From: Rhodovibrionaceae bacterium
GTDB taxonomy: Bacteria > Pseudomonadota > Alphaproteobacteria > Kiloniellales > DSM-21159
Assembly (NCBI GenBank): GCA_028279885.1
Contig: JANQMX010000011.1
Location: 1-64,000 of the forward strand
DNA length: 64,000 nt
Direction of reading: 5' to 3'
Positions 16,921 to 25,669 of the stretch are shown here, piece by piece. Numbering within the stretch: position 1 is the stretch's first letter; every line of letters begins with the position of its first letter. The position numbers and the translations under genes are program-made. The notes beneath the pieces were generated by a model. That model was not told the origin of the DNA and made no database searches. It saw nothing but the letters and a program-made list of their open reading frames with translations.

Positions 16921-18251
16921 AAGCGCTCATCATCCAACCATCCGAGTCCCGCATCGAACCGTACCGGGAGGACAGCGCCAGACCCTATGCCGCCTTAGGT
17001 TTCTTGGTCGTGCTGCTCCTGTTCGGCGGCTTGATTGCCTGGTCCCTCACCGCCTCGATCGGCGGCGCGGTAATCGCTCCCGGCACGGTCGCGGTCGAAT
17101 CCAACCGGAAATCGGTCGAACACTTGGAGGGCGGAATCGTCGGCGCACTTCTCGTGCGCGAGGGCGACAAGGTCGAGGCGGGCCAGCTTTTGCTTCGCCT
17201 CGACGACACCGTGGAACGGGCCAGCCTCGCCGTGCTCGACGATCAGTTGGTCGAGCTACGGGCGCGGTCGGCGCGCCTGCGTGCCGAGCTGCACGACCAG
17301 GGCGTGATCGACTTCGGCGCCGCTCTGCTGGAGTGCCAGAGTGAGCCGAAGGTTCGGCAGCTTCTTGCGGCTGAGACGGATTTGTTCCAAGCACGCAAGG
17401 CCAGCCGCGAAAGCCGGAGTGAGGTGCTTGAGCAACGCATTGCCGGTTTCAAGGGTCAGATTGCCGGACTGGAAAGGCAACAGGATGCACGGTCGCGGCA
17501 GATCGCGCTGACCGAGCAGGAACTGGCTGGTGTCGAGAAGCTGCATGTAAGGGGTCACGCGCCCTTGACCCGGGTGTTGGAGCTGAAGGGACGGTTGCAG
17601 CAGTTTGCGGCGCTTCAGGCCGAACATGCGACGGACATTGCGATAGCCACCAACTCCATCGGCGAAACGCTGTTGCGCATGAATGAGGACAAGCAAGCCT
17701 TTTCCGAAAGCGTGAGCACCGAGCTACGTGACGTTCAGGCCAGCATTCTCAACCTGGCGGAACGCCACGGCGCAGCCCAAGCAAGACTATCCCGGCTCGA
17801 TATCTCGGCACCTCAGTCTGGCATCGTCCTCGGCCTTACGACCCATACGATTGGTGGCGTGGTTCGCGCTGGCGAGCCGATTATGGAGATCGTGCCGGCT
17901 GACGACGCACTGGTACTGGAGGCCCGGGTGCAGCCCACCGACGTCGACAAGGTGAGGGCAGGATTGCGCTCGAAGATTCGGCTATCGGCCTTCGATCAGC
18001 AGACCACCCCTGAGGTCTTCGGCACCCTCGAGAGTATCTCGGCAGATCGGCTAGAGGACGCGCGTCTCGGCGAGCCATACTTCCTCGCCCGCATTCGGAT
18101 CGAAGAGAATGAAACGAGCAAGCTGGAGGGCCTCAAGCTCGTCCCTGGAATGCCGGCCGAGGTCTTCATCGAGACCGGGGAACGACTGGCGATCAGCTAT
18201 CTTCTCAAGCCTCTGTTGGACAACGTCACCCGCGCCTTCAAGGAGGGATAA
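16917..18251 (+). CDS. Type I secretion membrane fusion protein (HlyD family)
   Basis: This periplasmic adaptor bridges the ABC exporter and an outer-membrane TolC-like channel. The 444-residue protein has one N-terminal membrane anchor near residues 23-45. A lipoyl-like half motif 'KSVEHLEGGIVGALLVREGD' follows, then a long alpha-helical hairpin (about 95-280) and the second half 'ISAPQSGIVLGLTTHTIGGV'. The C-terminal beta-barrel ends in 'GMPAEVFIETGERLAISYLLKPL', typical of HlyD/PrtE. It starts inside the ABC gene's stop. No TolC-type gene is present in the window, so the channel must be encoded elsewhere. Confidence 0.94.
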   Translation: MKALIIQPSESRIEPYREDSARPYAALGFLVVLLLFGGLIAWSLTASIGGAVIAPGTVAVESNRKSVEHLEGGIVGALLVREGDKVEAGQLLLRLDDTVERASLAVLDDQLVELRARSARLRAELHDQGVIDFGAALLECQSEPKVRQLLAAETDLFQARKASRESRSEVLEQRIAGFKGQIAGLERQQDARSRQIALTEQELAGVEKLHVRGHAPLTRVLELKGRLQQFAALQAEHATDIAIATNSIGETLLRMNEDKQAFSESVSTELRDVQASILNLAERHGAAQARLSRLDISAPQSGIVLGLTTHTIGGVVRAGEPIMEIVPADDALVLEARVQPTDVDKVRAGLRSKIRLSAFDQQTTPEVFGTLESISADRLEDARLGEPYFLARIRIEENETSKLEGLKLVPGMPAEVFIETGERLAISYLLKPLLDNVTRAFKEG

Positions 18252-18265
18252 GATGCAACAGCAGA

Positions 18266-19189
18266 CTAGTGAAGCTCAGCGCCCGACAAACGTTCTGCAT
18301 CTTTGCGGATTTCTTGGGACAGATAGTCCAAGGTCAGGTCGATGCGGGTCACAAGTCTGATATCCCGGTGAACCAGCAGCCAGAGGTCCAGTGCAAGATG
18401 AAACTGATCGGGCAGCACGCGGCGGAGGCCTGGCACAGAGTCCGCCATATAGAAAGGCAACGCCAAGATACCGGCTCCGGCCTGAAGCGCGGCAAATTGG
18501 GTCAGGATGTTGTTGCACTGCACCGCCACGATACGCCGCTTCAGCAGCCGCCTCAGTTCTCGAGCCTGCGCGAGATTGTCGATTTCGCCGGCAGACTCGA
18601 TGAGCTTGTGACTGGACAAGTCTTCGAGGCACTGCGGTGTTTCGTGCTCGACAAGATATCTTTCGGACGCGTAGAGCCCGAAGCCGACAGGGCAGATCCG
18701 CTTGCAGATCAGGTCTTCTGCCACAGGCGTACCGATGCGAAGCACGATGTCGGCCTCGCGCCGCATCATGTCCAAGGGTGCGCAGCCGACGACGAGATCG
18801 AGCTCGATGTCCGGATAGAGCCGATTGAAGGCCGGCAGCTTTGGGGCGAGCCAATAGGTGGCGAGGCCTTCGGCAGCCGAGATTCGCACCCGGCCCGTCG
18901 GGCGCGCGCTTTCTCCAGCCGTGTGTCGCTCGATCGCCAAGGTTTGAGCTTCGATCGCCTCGACCTGCTCGACGATGGCTCTGCCAGCATCGGTGAGCGC
19001 ACAGCCGTCCTTGGTGCGGTCGAAAAGCTTCGCGTTAAGCGAGGTTTCCAGCGCTTGGATTTGTCGCCCCACCGTCGGCTGGCTCACCCCGAGCGAACGG
19101 GCTGCCGCCGTAAGACTGGACGTCTTGGCGACCGCTAGGAAATAGCGATAGAGCCCCCAGTCGACGCAATGCTGGCTAAGACTAGCCAT
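18266..19189 (-). CDS. LysR-family transcriptional regulator
   Basis: A regulator of about 307 residues. The winged HTH is at the N-terminus (YFLAVAKTSSLTAAARSLGV, then SQPTVGRQIQALE), followed by the co-inducer-binding domain from about residue 90. The start at 19189 places an AGG-containing ribosome site about 10 bases upstream and begins 'MASLSQHCVDWGLYRYFL'. An upstream start at 19255 would add a non-conserved extension. It converges with the HlyD gene (14-bp gap) and its promoter lies in the 259-bp gap before 19449. Target genes cannot be assigned; it is not divergent from a neighbour. Confidence 0.88.
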   Translation of the reverse strand: MASLSQHCVDWGLYRYFLAVAKTSSLTAAARSLGVSQPTVGRQIQALETSLNAKLFDRTKDGCALTDAGRAIVEQVEAIEAQTLAIERHTAGESARPTGRVRISAAEGLATYWLAPKLPAFNRLYPDIELDLVVGCAPLDMMRREADIVLRIGTPVAEDLICKRICPVGFGLYASERYLVEHETPQCLEDLSSHKLIESAGEIDNLAQARELRRLLKRRIVAVQCNNILTQFAALQAGAGILALPFYMADSVPGLRRVLPDQFHLALDLWLLVHRDIRLVTRIDLTLDYLSQEIRKDAERLSGAELH

Positions 19190-19448
19190 AGCCGGACCTC
19201 GTAATCTGAGCGTTCGATCACTCAGCCAACCAAGCGAGGTTAGTGAGCGCGCCACCCTTGTTGCCCTATGGCAGCGAACATGTCGGTCCGATAGATCACA
19301 TTGGTAGTCACAAGATGCGTGAACTCAAACACAATTTCGTTGGTATCAACAGCTGCCCGCCAACACCAAAAGTCGCACCGCCTCGACTAGAGCAACGGCG
19401 CTGTTTGTCTCAGGAGACTTGGGGAATCGACGGACCTATACGCCCCAC

Positions 19449-20471
19449 TTAGCGCCGGAAGATGATCTCTTCGATCTCCGGCTTGATTTCGTAGAGCCCA
19501 AGCACCGAGCCCTGCATGCGCACCAGGGCGGCAACGGCGTCCAGGGTCGGAGTTGGGATGTCGAGACGACGGGCCAACTCCAGTACCGTCGAAGTCAACG
19601 CGTCGAGCTCCATAGGCCGGCCACGCTCCACGTCCTGCCGCGTCGAGGGTTTGTGGCCGATGATTTCGGCCCCGCCGTCGATGCGCTTTTCCACGTCGAC
19701 GGCAAAGCGGGCGCCGACGGCTTCTCCAACCGCCTTGCACTCCACCATGATGCGGCGGACCACGTCGCGGCAGGCTTCATTGTTGCCGATCAGGTCGAGA
19801 CTGGCACCAGTCAAGGCCGAGACCGGATTGAAGGAGCAGTTGCCCCATAGCTTGATCCAGATTTCGTCGCGCATGCGCGCCTTGCGCGGTGCCTTGAGAC
19901 CGCCCGCGATCATCAGCTTGGAGAGAGTCTCGACCCGCTCACTGCTGCTGCCGTCCGGCTCGCCCAAAGTGAAGCGGTTGCCGCTCTTGTGCTCGACCAC
20001 CCCCGGCTCCGGCACCTCGCAAGCAGGATAGACCACGCAGCCGATGGCCCGCTCCGGCCCGAAGGTCTTCCACTGGATGCCGCCCGGATCGACGGTTTCG
20101 AGCCAGGTGTCGTCAAGCACCGTCCCAGTATCCGCCTTGTAGAAGTACCACCAGGGAATGCCGTTAACCGCCGGCACGATGGCCGTGTGATTGCCCATCA
20201 ACGGCCGAAAGCGGTCGACAACGGCCGGGACCGAATGGGCCTTGAGGCCGATGATGACGTAGTCCTGGGGGCCGAGATCGGCCGGGTCGTCGCTGGCCGC
20301 GACCTCGAAGGTCTCTCGGCGTCCGTCCATGTCGAGGGTGAGACCTTTCTCGCGGATGGCTGCCAGGTGCGGGCCTCGGGCGACCAGCGAGACCTCGGCA
20401 CCGCCCTTGACCAAGGCCGCCGCCATATAGCCGCCGATGGCGCCGGCGCCGAAGACGCAAACCTTGGTCAT
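19449..20471 (-). CDS. Ketopantoate reductase family protein (PanE/ApbA-like)
   Basis: A 340-residue NADP-dependent 2-ketoacid reductase of the PanE/ApbA family. The N-terminal Rossmann motif 'VCVFGAGAIGGYMAAALVKG' binds NADP. 'KLWGNCSFNPVSALTGASL' carries the conserved Lys and Asn-Pro of the catalytic domain, followed by 'GRPMELDALTSTVLELARRL', the usual Glu-Leu-Asp motif. Classical PanE reduces 2-dehydropantoate in pantothenate synthesis. Here the gene overlaps an acyl-CoA ligase by 4 bp and is divergent from a TTT transporter, so reduction or dehydrogenation of an imported 2-oxo/hydroxy acid is more likely than CoA synthesis. That is inference. Confidence 0.85.
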   Translation of the reverse strand: MTKVCVFGAGAIGGYMAAALVKGGAEVSLVARGPHLAAIREKGLTLDMDGRRETFEVAASDDPADLGPQDYVIIGLKAHSVPAVVDRFRPLMGNHTAIVPAVNGIPWWYFYKADTGTVLDDTWLETVDPGGIQWKTFGPERAIGCVVYPACEVPEPGVVEHKSGNRFTLGEPDGSSSERVETLSKLMIAGGLKAPRKARMRDEIWIKLWGNCSFNPVSALTGASLDLIGNNEACRDVVRRIMVECKAVGEAVGARFAVDVEKRIDGGAEIIGHKPSTRQDVERGRPMELDALTSTVLELARRLDIPTPTLDAVAALVRMQGSVLGLYEIKPEIEEIIFRR

Positions 20472-21985
20472 GCCGCCTGCCCCACGCCGAGTTTCTCGGC
20501 CAGGCCGATACGCTGCAGCTTGCCGGTGGCCCCCTTGGGAATTTCCTCGAGGAAGATGAATGTCTTCGGCACTTTGAAGGGAGCCAAGCGGTCCTTGGCG
20601 AAGTCCTTCAGCTCCTTCTCCGTGATCGTCTGCCCCTCGGCCAGCACAACGGCAGCAGCAACCTCCTCGCCCAGCATCTTGTGCGGCATAGCGAAGGTGA
20701 CGAACTGCTGCACTGCCGGATGGTCCATAAAGACATCGTCGACTTCGAGAGGTGAGACCTTCTCACCGCCACGGTTGATGATCTCTTTGATACGGCCGGT
20801 GATCTTGAGATAGCCGTCGGCGTCCAGAAAACCCTCGTCGCCGGTGCGGAACCAGCCGTCGGTGAAGCTCTCTGCATTGGCCTTGGGATTGTTCTCGTAG
20901 CCGGGCGTGACGTTGGCGCCCTTGATGCAGACTTCTCCGGTCCCGCCTTGCGGTACGGCACCCCCCTCCAATGTCATGATGCGGATCTCCGGACCGGCCG
21001 GCAGGCCGACAAAGCCCGGCTTCTGATCGCCCGGCGGCAGCGGATTGGAAGCCATTTGGTGGGTCGCCTCCGTCATCCCATAGGCCTCGATGACCGGACA
21101 GTGGAAGGTCTCGCCCAACTCGTGGAACACCGCAGGCGGCAGCGATGCCGAAGACGAACGGACAAAGCGAAAGGCGAGCTTGGACACCGCCTCCGGATTC
21201 CGCTTGGCGCGCAGCAATATGGCCTGGTGCATGGTCGGCACGCCCGAATACCAGGTCGGCTGCTCGGCCAAGGCCAAATCGAAGAACTTCAGCGCATTGA
21301 AGCCCGACGTGCAGCAGACCGAGGCCCCGGCCTTCATGGAGGCCAGCACCACGGCGATGAGACCGTGGATGTGGAACAGCGGCATGATGTTGAGGCAGTG
21401 ATCGGCCGGCGTCAGCTTCAAGGTCTCGGCGATGCTGCTGGCTGAGGCAAAGAGATTGGCTTGCGTCAACGGCACGACCTTGGGCCGCGAGGTGGTGCCC
21501 GAAGTATGCAGCACCAATGCCTCGTCCTCGGGCGCCGGCAAGGTATCGTCGGCCTCTTCATCCCAAAGAGAAAAGGCGCCGGCCGGTGCGCCCTCGGCGA
21601 CACGGATTTCCGCGACCGGAATGCCGAGCGTCGCGGCCGCCGTCCGAACGGGGTTATCGCTTCCGGGGGCGACCAGCACCAGCTTTGGCTTCAGGTCTTC
21701 CAGGTAAAAGGCGTACTCGGCCTCTTTGTAGGCGGGGTTCAGTGGCGCGGCCGAGAGGCCCGAGGCGACGGCAAGGAAAGCGCTTGCCATCTCTGGGCCG
21801 TTGGGCAGCACGAGAGCCACCCGATCGCCTGCACCGATACCGCGGGCCGCGAGCTGTCGGCGTATCGCGGTGCAATGCGCCCGCAGAGCACCATAGGTCA
21901 GCGTCGGTCGTTCCGGGGCGGCCAAGGCGCGCGCGTTCTCGTCACCGCCATAAAGCAAGCTTTGCACGATCGGCTCTGTCGACAT
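20468..21985 (-). CDS. AMP-dependent acyl-CoA ligase (oxalate/malonate-CoA ligase-like)
   Basis: A 505-residue ANL-superfamily ligase that would activate a small carboxylic acid through an acyl-adenylate. The P-loop is 'LHTSGTTSRPKVVPLT', the A5 motif is 'IEAYGMTEATHQMASNPLPP', the hinge region is 'TGRIKEIINRGGEKVSP' and the C-terminal catalytic Lys is in 'IPKGATGKLQRIG'. Its compact length and the 'MASNPLPPG' segment resemble oxalate-CoA ligases (Pcs60/AAE3 type). It is the first gene of a two-gene operon with the PanE-like reductase and is divergent from tctCBA. An imported dicarboxylate is a plausible substrate. Confidence 0.87.
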   Translation of the reverse strand: MSTEPIVQSLLYGGDENARALAAPERPTLTYGALRAHCTAIRRQLAARGIGAGDRVALVLPNGPEMASAFLAVASGLSAAPLNPAYKEAEYAFYLEDLKPKLVLVAPGSDNPVRTAAATLGIPVAEIRVAEGAPAGAFSLWDEEADDTLPAPEDEALVLHTSGTTSRPKVVPLTQANLFASASSIAETLKLTPADHCLNIMPLFHIHGLIAVVLASMKAGASVCCTSGFNALKFFDLALAEQPTWYSGVPTMHQAILLRAKRNPEAVSKLAFRFVRSSSASLPPAVFHELGETFHCPVIEAYGMTEATHQMASNPLPPGDQKPGFVGLPAGPEIRIMTLEGGAVPQGGTGEVCIKGANVTPGYENNPKANAESFTDGWFRTGDEGFLDADGYLKITGRIKEIINRGGEKVSPLEVDDVFMDHPAVQQFVTFAMPHKMLGEEVAAAVVLAEGQTITEKELKDFAKDRLAPFKVPKTFIFLEEIPKGATGKLQRIGLAEKLGVGQAA

Positions 21986-22398
21986 GCGCGATGCTCCTCC
22001 CTCAATTCCACAGTGATTTAGGCCGTTCGCGCCGAAAGCGAAAGCGGTGCCCGTACTTCACATCAGGGCACAGCCAGATGGAAGCCTCTCGTCAATCGCC
22101 AGAAGACGAAACTGCGCGTCGGAACGCCAGGTCTCAAAAAAATACCGAAGCTCTGACGAAACCAAATATTCTTACTTTCCAACTAAGTATGATGGTTTTC
22201 TATTGCAAGACAGATCTATCATGAGACATTTTATTGCAATGTTATGTGAATCATACCAATCCGACTCCGCAGTACGCCCGTAATGATACTAAGCTCTTCG
22301 TGCGAGAAACGAGAGATCTCTGCTAAGACAATCTTTGATAGCGGGAGCGTGTCGCAGCGAGTAGAGCGACAAGAAGGACAGGAAAGAGGAAGCAAGCA
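21986..22398. promoter_or_regulatory. Divergent promoter region (acyl-CoA ligase / tctC)
   Basis: A 413-base gap with no credible gene. Its middle part (about 22130-22270) is AT-rich. It contains a direct repeat TATTGCAA at 22201-22208 and 22232-22239, a 31-bp spacing (close to three helical turns). The tctC ribosome site GAGGAAG sits just before 22399. No regulator gene adjoins this gap, so the protein binding here would be encoded elsewhere. Confidence 0.5.
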
Positions 22399-23379
22399 AT
22401 GAATTCGAGCCAGCGCAAGATTTTGGCTGGTGCGGCCATCGCTGCAGCGACGATGGCAGCAGCCGGCTATCCGACCGCGCAAGCCTTCGAGCCGACAAAG
22501 CCCGTCGAGTTCGTGATCATGGCAGGCAAGGGCGGTGGCGCCGACAAGATGGCACGCCTGATGCAGTCTATCGTCGAGCAAGAGAATCTGTCGCCACGGC
22601 CTCTGGTGCCGATCAACAAGCCGGGCGGCTCCGGCGCCGAGGCCCTCGTTCACATGAAGGGGGCTGCGGACCCCAACCATACCATCATGGTCACCCTGAA
22701 CTCTTTCTTCACCACGCCGCTGCGCCAGCCGGGGCTCGACGTGGACATCATGACATTCGCACCGGTTGGCCGCATGGCAGAGGACACCTTCCTGCTGTGG
22801 GTCCATAAGGACGAAGGAATCAATAGCTTTGACGAATTCCTGACCGCGGCCAAAGAACGGGGTCGCGGCTGGGTGATGGGCGGTACCGGCAAGAACTCGG
22901 AAGACAACATCATCACCGACTTTCTGAACTCGAACTACGGTCTCGAAATCAAGTACGTGCCCTACAAGGGCGGCGGCGAGGTGGCGAAGCAGTTGGCCGG
23001 GCAGCAGATTACCTCTTCCGTCAACAACCCCTCCGAGGCGCTTGGTTTCTACGATGCCGGAGAGCTCGTGCCGTTGGTCGCCTTCACCGACCAGCGTCTG
23101 CCCATGTTCCCCGACGTGCCGACCCTGAAGGAAGTCGGCGGCGACTTCTCTTACTTCATGCAACGCTCCGTCGTCGGAGCCCCAGGCATGTCGGATGATG
23201 CGCTGGCCTACTACACCGATTTGTTCCAGAAGGCCTATGCCACGCCGACCTGGCAGAAGTACAAGTCAGACAAGTCGCTGATGGGCGACTTCATGGCTGG
23301 CGATGACCTCAAAGGTTACTGGCAAACGCAGCGTGACCGCCACGAGACCATTCTCAAGGCATCGGGTGCGATCAACTAA
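22399..23379 (+). CDS. tctC: TTT transporter substrate-binding protein (TctC/Bug family)
   Basis: This is the periplasmic receptor of a tripartite tricarboxylate transporter, for citrate-like or other carboxylic acids. The 326-residue product has a Sec signal at 1-29 (ending in AQA). The mature part has the Bug fold with 'PVEFVIMAGKGGGADKMARLM', the loop 'VPINKPGGSGAEALVHMK' that contacts a ligand carboxylate, and 'VPYKGGGEVAKQLAGQQI'. The last of these is typical of TctC proteins. It heads tctCBA, with a hairpin at 23393-23429 before tctB. The ligand cannot be predicted. Confidence 0.93.
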   Translation: MNSSQRKILAGAAIAAATMAAAGYPTAQAFEPTKPVEFVIMAGKGGGADKMARLMQSIVEQENLSPRPLVPINKPGGSGAEALVHMKGAADPNHTIMVTLNSFFTTPLRQPGLDVDIMTFAPVGRMAEDTFLLWVHKDEGINSFDEFLTAAKERGRGWVMGGTGKNSEDNIITDFLNSNYGLEIKYVPYKGGGEVAKQLAGQQITSSVNNPSEALGFYDAGELVPLVAFTDQRLPMFPDVPTLKEVGGDFSYFMQRSVVGAPGMSDDALAYYTDLFQKAYATPTWQKYKSDKSLMGDFMAGDDLKGYWQTQRDRHETILKASGAIN

Positions 23380-23392
23380 CCAATAACGAAAC

Positions 23393-23429
23393 ACCCGGGA
23401 AGTCGCCAAGCGGCGGTAACTGACCGGGT
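23393..23429 (+). promoter_or_regulatory. Intercistronic hairpin between tctC and tctB
   Basis: ACCCGG (23393-23398) pairs with CCGGGT (23424-23429), enclosing a second small stem CGCC-AAGC-GGCG. It starts 13 bases after the tctC stop codon. There is no U-run. It fits differential expression of receptor over membrane subunits. Confidence 0.5.
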
Positions 23430-23468
23430 CGTCACTGTGGGTAGGTAGAGTCGCGGGGAGTGCCGGGC

Positions 23469-23999
23469 ATGCGCAGAGCCGAGATCGTCACGGCCGTCAT
23501 TCTTGGCCTCCTCTCGATCTACTTCATGTGGAAGAGCGGCGAGCCGCCCGCGTGGAACCCGGACGCAGCCCGCTTCGACAACATCTGGTTCATCCCCGAT
23601 GAAGGACCGGGCAGCGGCTTCTGGCCCTTCTGGTTGTCGGCCGTCATGCTCGGTTGCTGCATCTGGATCGGCTGGAACTGGTATCGCAAGACGTCGCCGC
23701 AGTCGCGTTCCCGGGAGCGCTATCTCAGTGACTACGAAGTCCGCGCACTGGTCTTCGTCTGCGGAGGCCTGCTGGGTTTTCTGCTGCTGATCGATGTGAT
23801 CGGCTATTACGGAGCGATCTTCGTTTTCCTGCTCTACTACATTCGGATCATCGGCCGTCATTCGCTGGCCACGACCTTCGCAATCTCCACAGCCGTCCCC
23901 GTCGCGGCTTTCTTCTTCTTCGATGTCGCCATGCGTATCGTCTTGCCGAAGGGCTATCTCGAGCCTGCCTTCGTGCCGCTCTACGACATCTTCCTATAA
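23469..23999 (+). CDS. tctB: TTT transporter small membrane subunit (TctB family)
   Basis: The 176-residue product is an inner-membrane protein with four hydrophobic segments: about 3-20, 50-68, 88-110 and 120-145, plus a short C-terminal segment. The N-terminal segment followed by a soluble stretch with 'GPGSGFWPFWLSAVMLGCCIWIG' is characteristic of TctB. The ATG at 23469 is preferred because GGGGAG lies 5-10 bases before it; the GTG at 23460 is too near that site. It sits between tctC and tctA in the usual order. Confidence 0.88.
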   Translation: MRRAEIVTAVILGLLSIYFMWKSGEPPAWNPDAARFDNIWFIPDEGPGSGFWPFWLSAVMLGCCIWIGWNWYRKTSPQSRSRERYLSDYEVRALVFVCGGLLGFLLLIDVIGYYGAIFVFLLYYIRIIGRHSLATTFAISTAVPVAAFFFFDVAMRIVLPKGYLEPAFVPLYDIFL

Positions 24000-24018
24000 G
24001 GCTTTCCCGTAGCGCAGC

Positions 24019-25554
24019 ATGGAAATCCTCGCCGCACTTATCGATGGGTTCTGGGTTGCGCTGCAACCGGTCAACCTCGGCCTCGCCTTCATCGGCGTGG
24101 TTGTCGGCCTTTTCGTCGGTGCGATGCCGGGGTTGGGTTCGGTCAACGGGGTCGCCATCCTGCTGCCCTTCACCTTCGTCATTCAGCAGATGACGGGTAC
24201 AGCGACCTCGCCGATGATCTTTCTTGCCGCTGTCTACTACGGAGCCATGTACGGCGGTGCGATCTCGTCCATCACGCTGGGGATTCCCGGCGCCTCGACC
24301 GCAGTCGCCACGACCTTTGACGGACGCCCCCTTGCCCTCAGCGGCCATGCCGACAGGGCCTTGGTGATCGCCGCGCTGGCATCGTTTGTTGGCGGCACCA
24401 TCTCCACCATTCTCTTCACGCTGTTCGCGCCACCGCTCGCGACCGTGGCGCTGGAGTTTGGCGACCCCGAAATCTTCGCCCTCATGCTCCTCGCCTTCGC
24501 CACCTTCATCGGGCTTGGCGGCGAAGACGTGCCCAAGACAATCTTCTCCATCTGCTTCGGCCTGGTGTTGGCAACAGTGGGCTTCGACATCGTCTCCGGC
24601 GAGCCGCGGCTGGTGTTCTTCGACATCACCGGCTTCAGCCACGGCATTCGCTTCCTGGTTCTGGCCATCGGTATCTACGGCATCGGCGAGATGCTCTGGA
24701 CGATCAACGCCAGCCGATCCGAGGACAAGATGTCGAAGGTCACCATTTCGACCAACCGTATCATCGACGGTGTTCGGCGCTTCGGACAAACCTGGCGCGG
24801 CACGACGATCGGCTCGACGCTCGGCTTTTTCGTCGGCATCCTGCCTGCAGCAGGCGCAACGCCCGCTTCGCTGATGTCCTATGGCGTTGCCAAGATGACG
24901 GCAAAGGAGCCGAAGTCTTTCGGCAAGGGGAACGCCGACGGCGTCGCGGCGCCGGAGTCGGCCAACAACTCGGCCTCGACCGGTGCCATGCTACCGATGA
25001 TGACTCTGGGCATACCGGGCTCGCCGACCACCGCCGTGCTGCTCGCCGGGATGGTAATCTGGGGCCTGCAGCCGGGACCGCTGCTCTTCTCCGAGCAGCC
25101 CGATTTCGTCTGGCCGCTGATCGGGTCCTTCTACATTTCCAACTTCGTGGCGGTGCTGGTGAACCTGGCCTTCATCCCGGTCTTCATCTGGATGCTGCGC
25201 ATGCCCTTCAACATCCTGGCATCGCTGATCTTCGTGCTGTCGGTTGTCGGTACCTACGCCGCCTATCAGAACATGTTCGACGTGTGGCTGATGGTGTTCT
25301 TCGGCATCGGCGCCTACTTCCTGCGCAAGCTGGACTATCCGGTCGCGCCAGCGGTGCTGGCGATCGTGCTTGGCCCCATCGCCGAACCGAAGCTCAGGCA
25401 GTCGTTGCTCTTCTCGGACGGAGACATCAGCATCTTCTTCACCCGGCCGATCTCCGGCCCGATCATGATCATCGCGATCGTGCTGATCCTCTTCCCGGTC
25501 ATCCGCTTCCTGCTGCGCCGGCTGCGGCGGCAATCGACGCCTGCCTCCGAGTAA
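24019..25554 (+). CDS. tctA: TTT transporter large membrane subunit (TctA family)
   Basis: The 511-residue permease has about 12 membrane segments. Clear TctA motifs are present: 'GVVVGLFVGAMPGLGSVNGVAILLP', 'AVYYGAMYGGAISSITLGIPG', 'FFVGILPAAGATPASLMSYG', 'GVAAPESANNSASTGAMLPM' and 'LGIPGSPTTAVLLAGM'. The last two are the conserved repeats forming the transport site. It ends the tctCBA operon and converges on the proline-racemase-like gene. Confidence 0.94.
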   Translation: MEILAALIDGFWVALQPVNLGLAFIGVVVGLFVGAMPGLGSVNGVAILLPFTFVIQQMTGTATSPMIFLAAVYYGAMYGGAISSITLGIPGASTAVATTFDGRPLALSGHADRALVIAALASFVGGTISTILFTLFAPPLATVALEFGDPEIFALMLLAFATFIGLGGEDVPKTIFSICFGLVLATVGFDIVSGEPRLVFFDITGFSHGIRFLVLAIGIYGIGEMLWTINASRSEDKMSKVTISTNRIIDGVRRFGQTWRGTTIGSTLGFFVGILPAAGATPASLMSYGVAKMTAKEPKSFGKGNADGVAAPESANNSASTGAMLPMMTLGIPGSPTTAVLLAGMVIWGLQPGPLLFSEQPDFVWPLIGSFYISNFVAVLVNLAFIPVFIWMLRMPFNILASLIFVLSVVGTYAAYQNMFDVWLMVFFGIGAYFLRKLDYPVAPAVLAIVLGPIAEPKLRQSLLFSDGDISIFFTRPISGPIMIIAIVLILFPVIRFLLRRLRRQSTPASE

Positions 25555-25669
25555 GAGCCGCCTCGCGGTCCACACAGCCTTCAGCTAAAGGCCCTGCTAC
25601 CCTGTCAAGGCCTTGGCGGCCTGCTCCGCCTGACAGCCCGAAAGGCGCTCGTCCTCAGGCCAAAGCGCT

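Noticed and set aside
19449-20471. Pantothenate biosynthesis gene panE
   Set aside because: The family is right, but coupling to an acyl-CoA ligase and position opposite a TTT importer argue for catabolism, and no panB or panC is nearby. No gene symbol was assigned.
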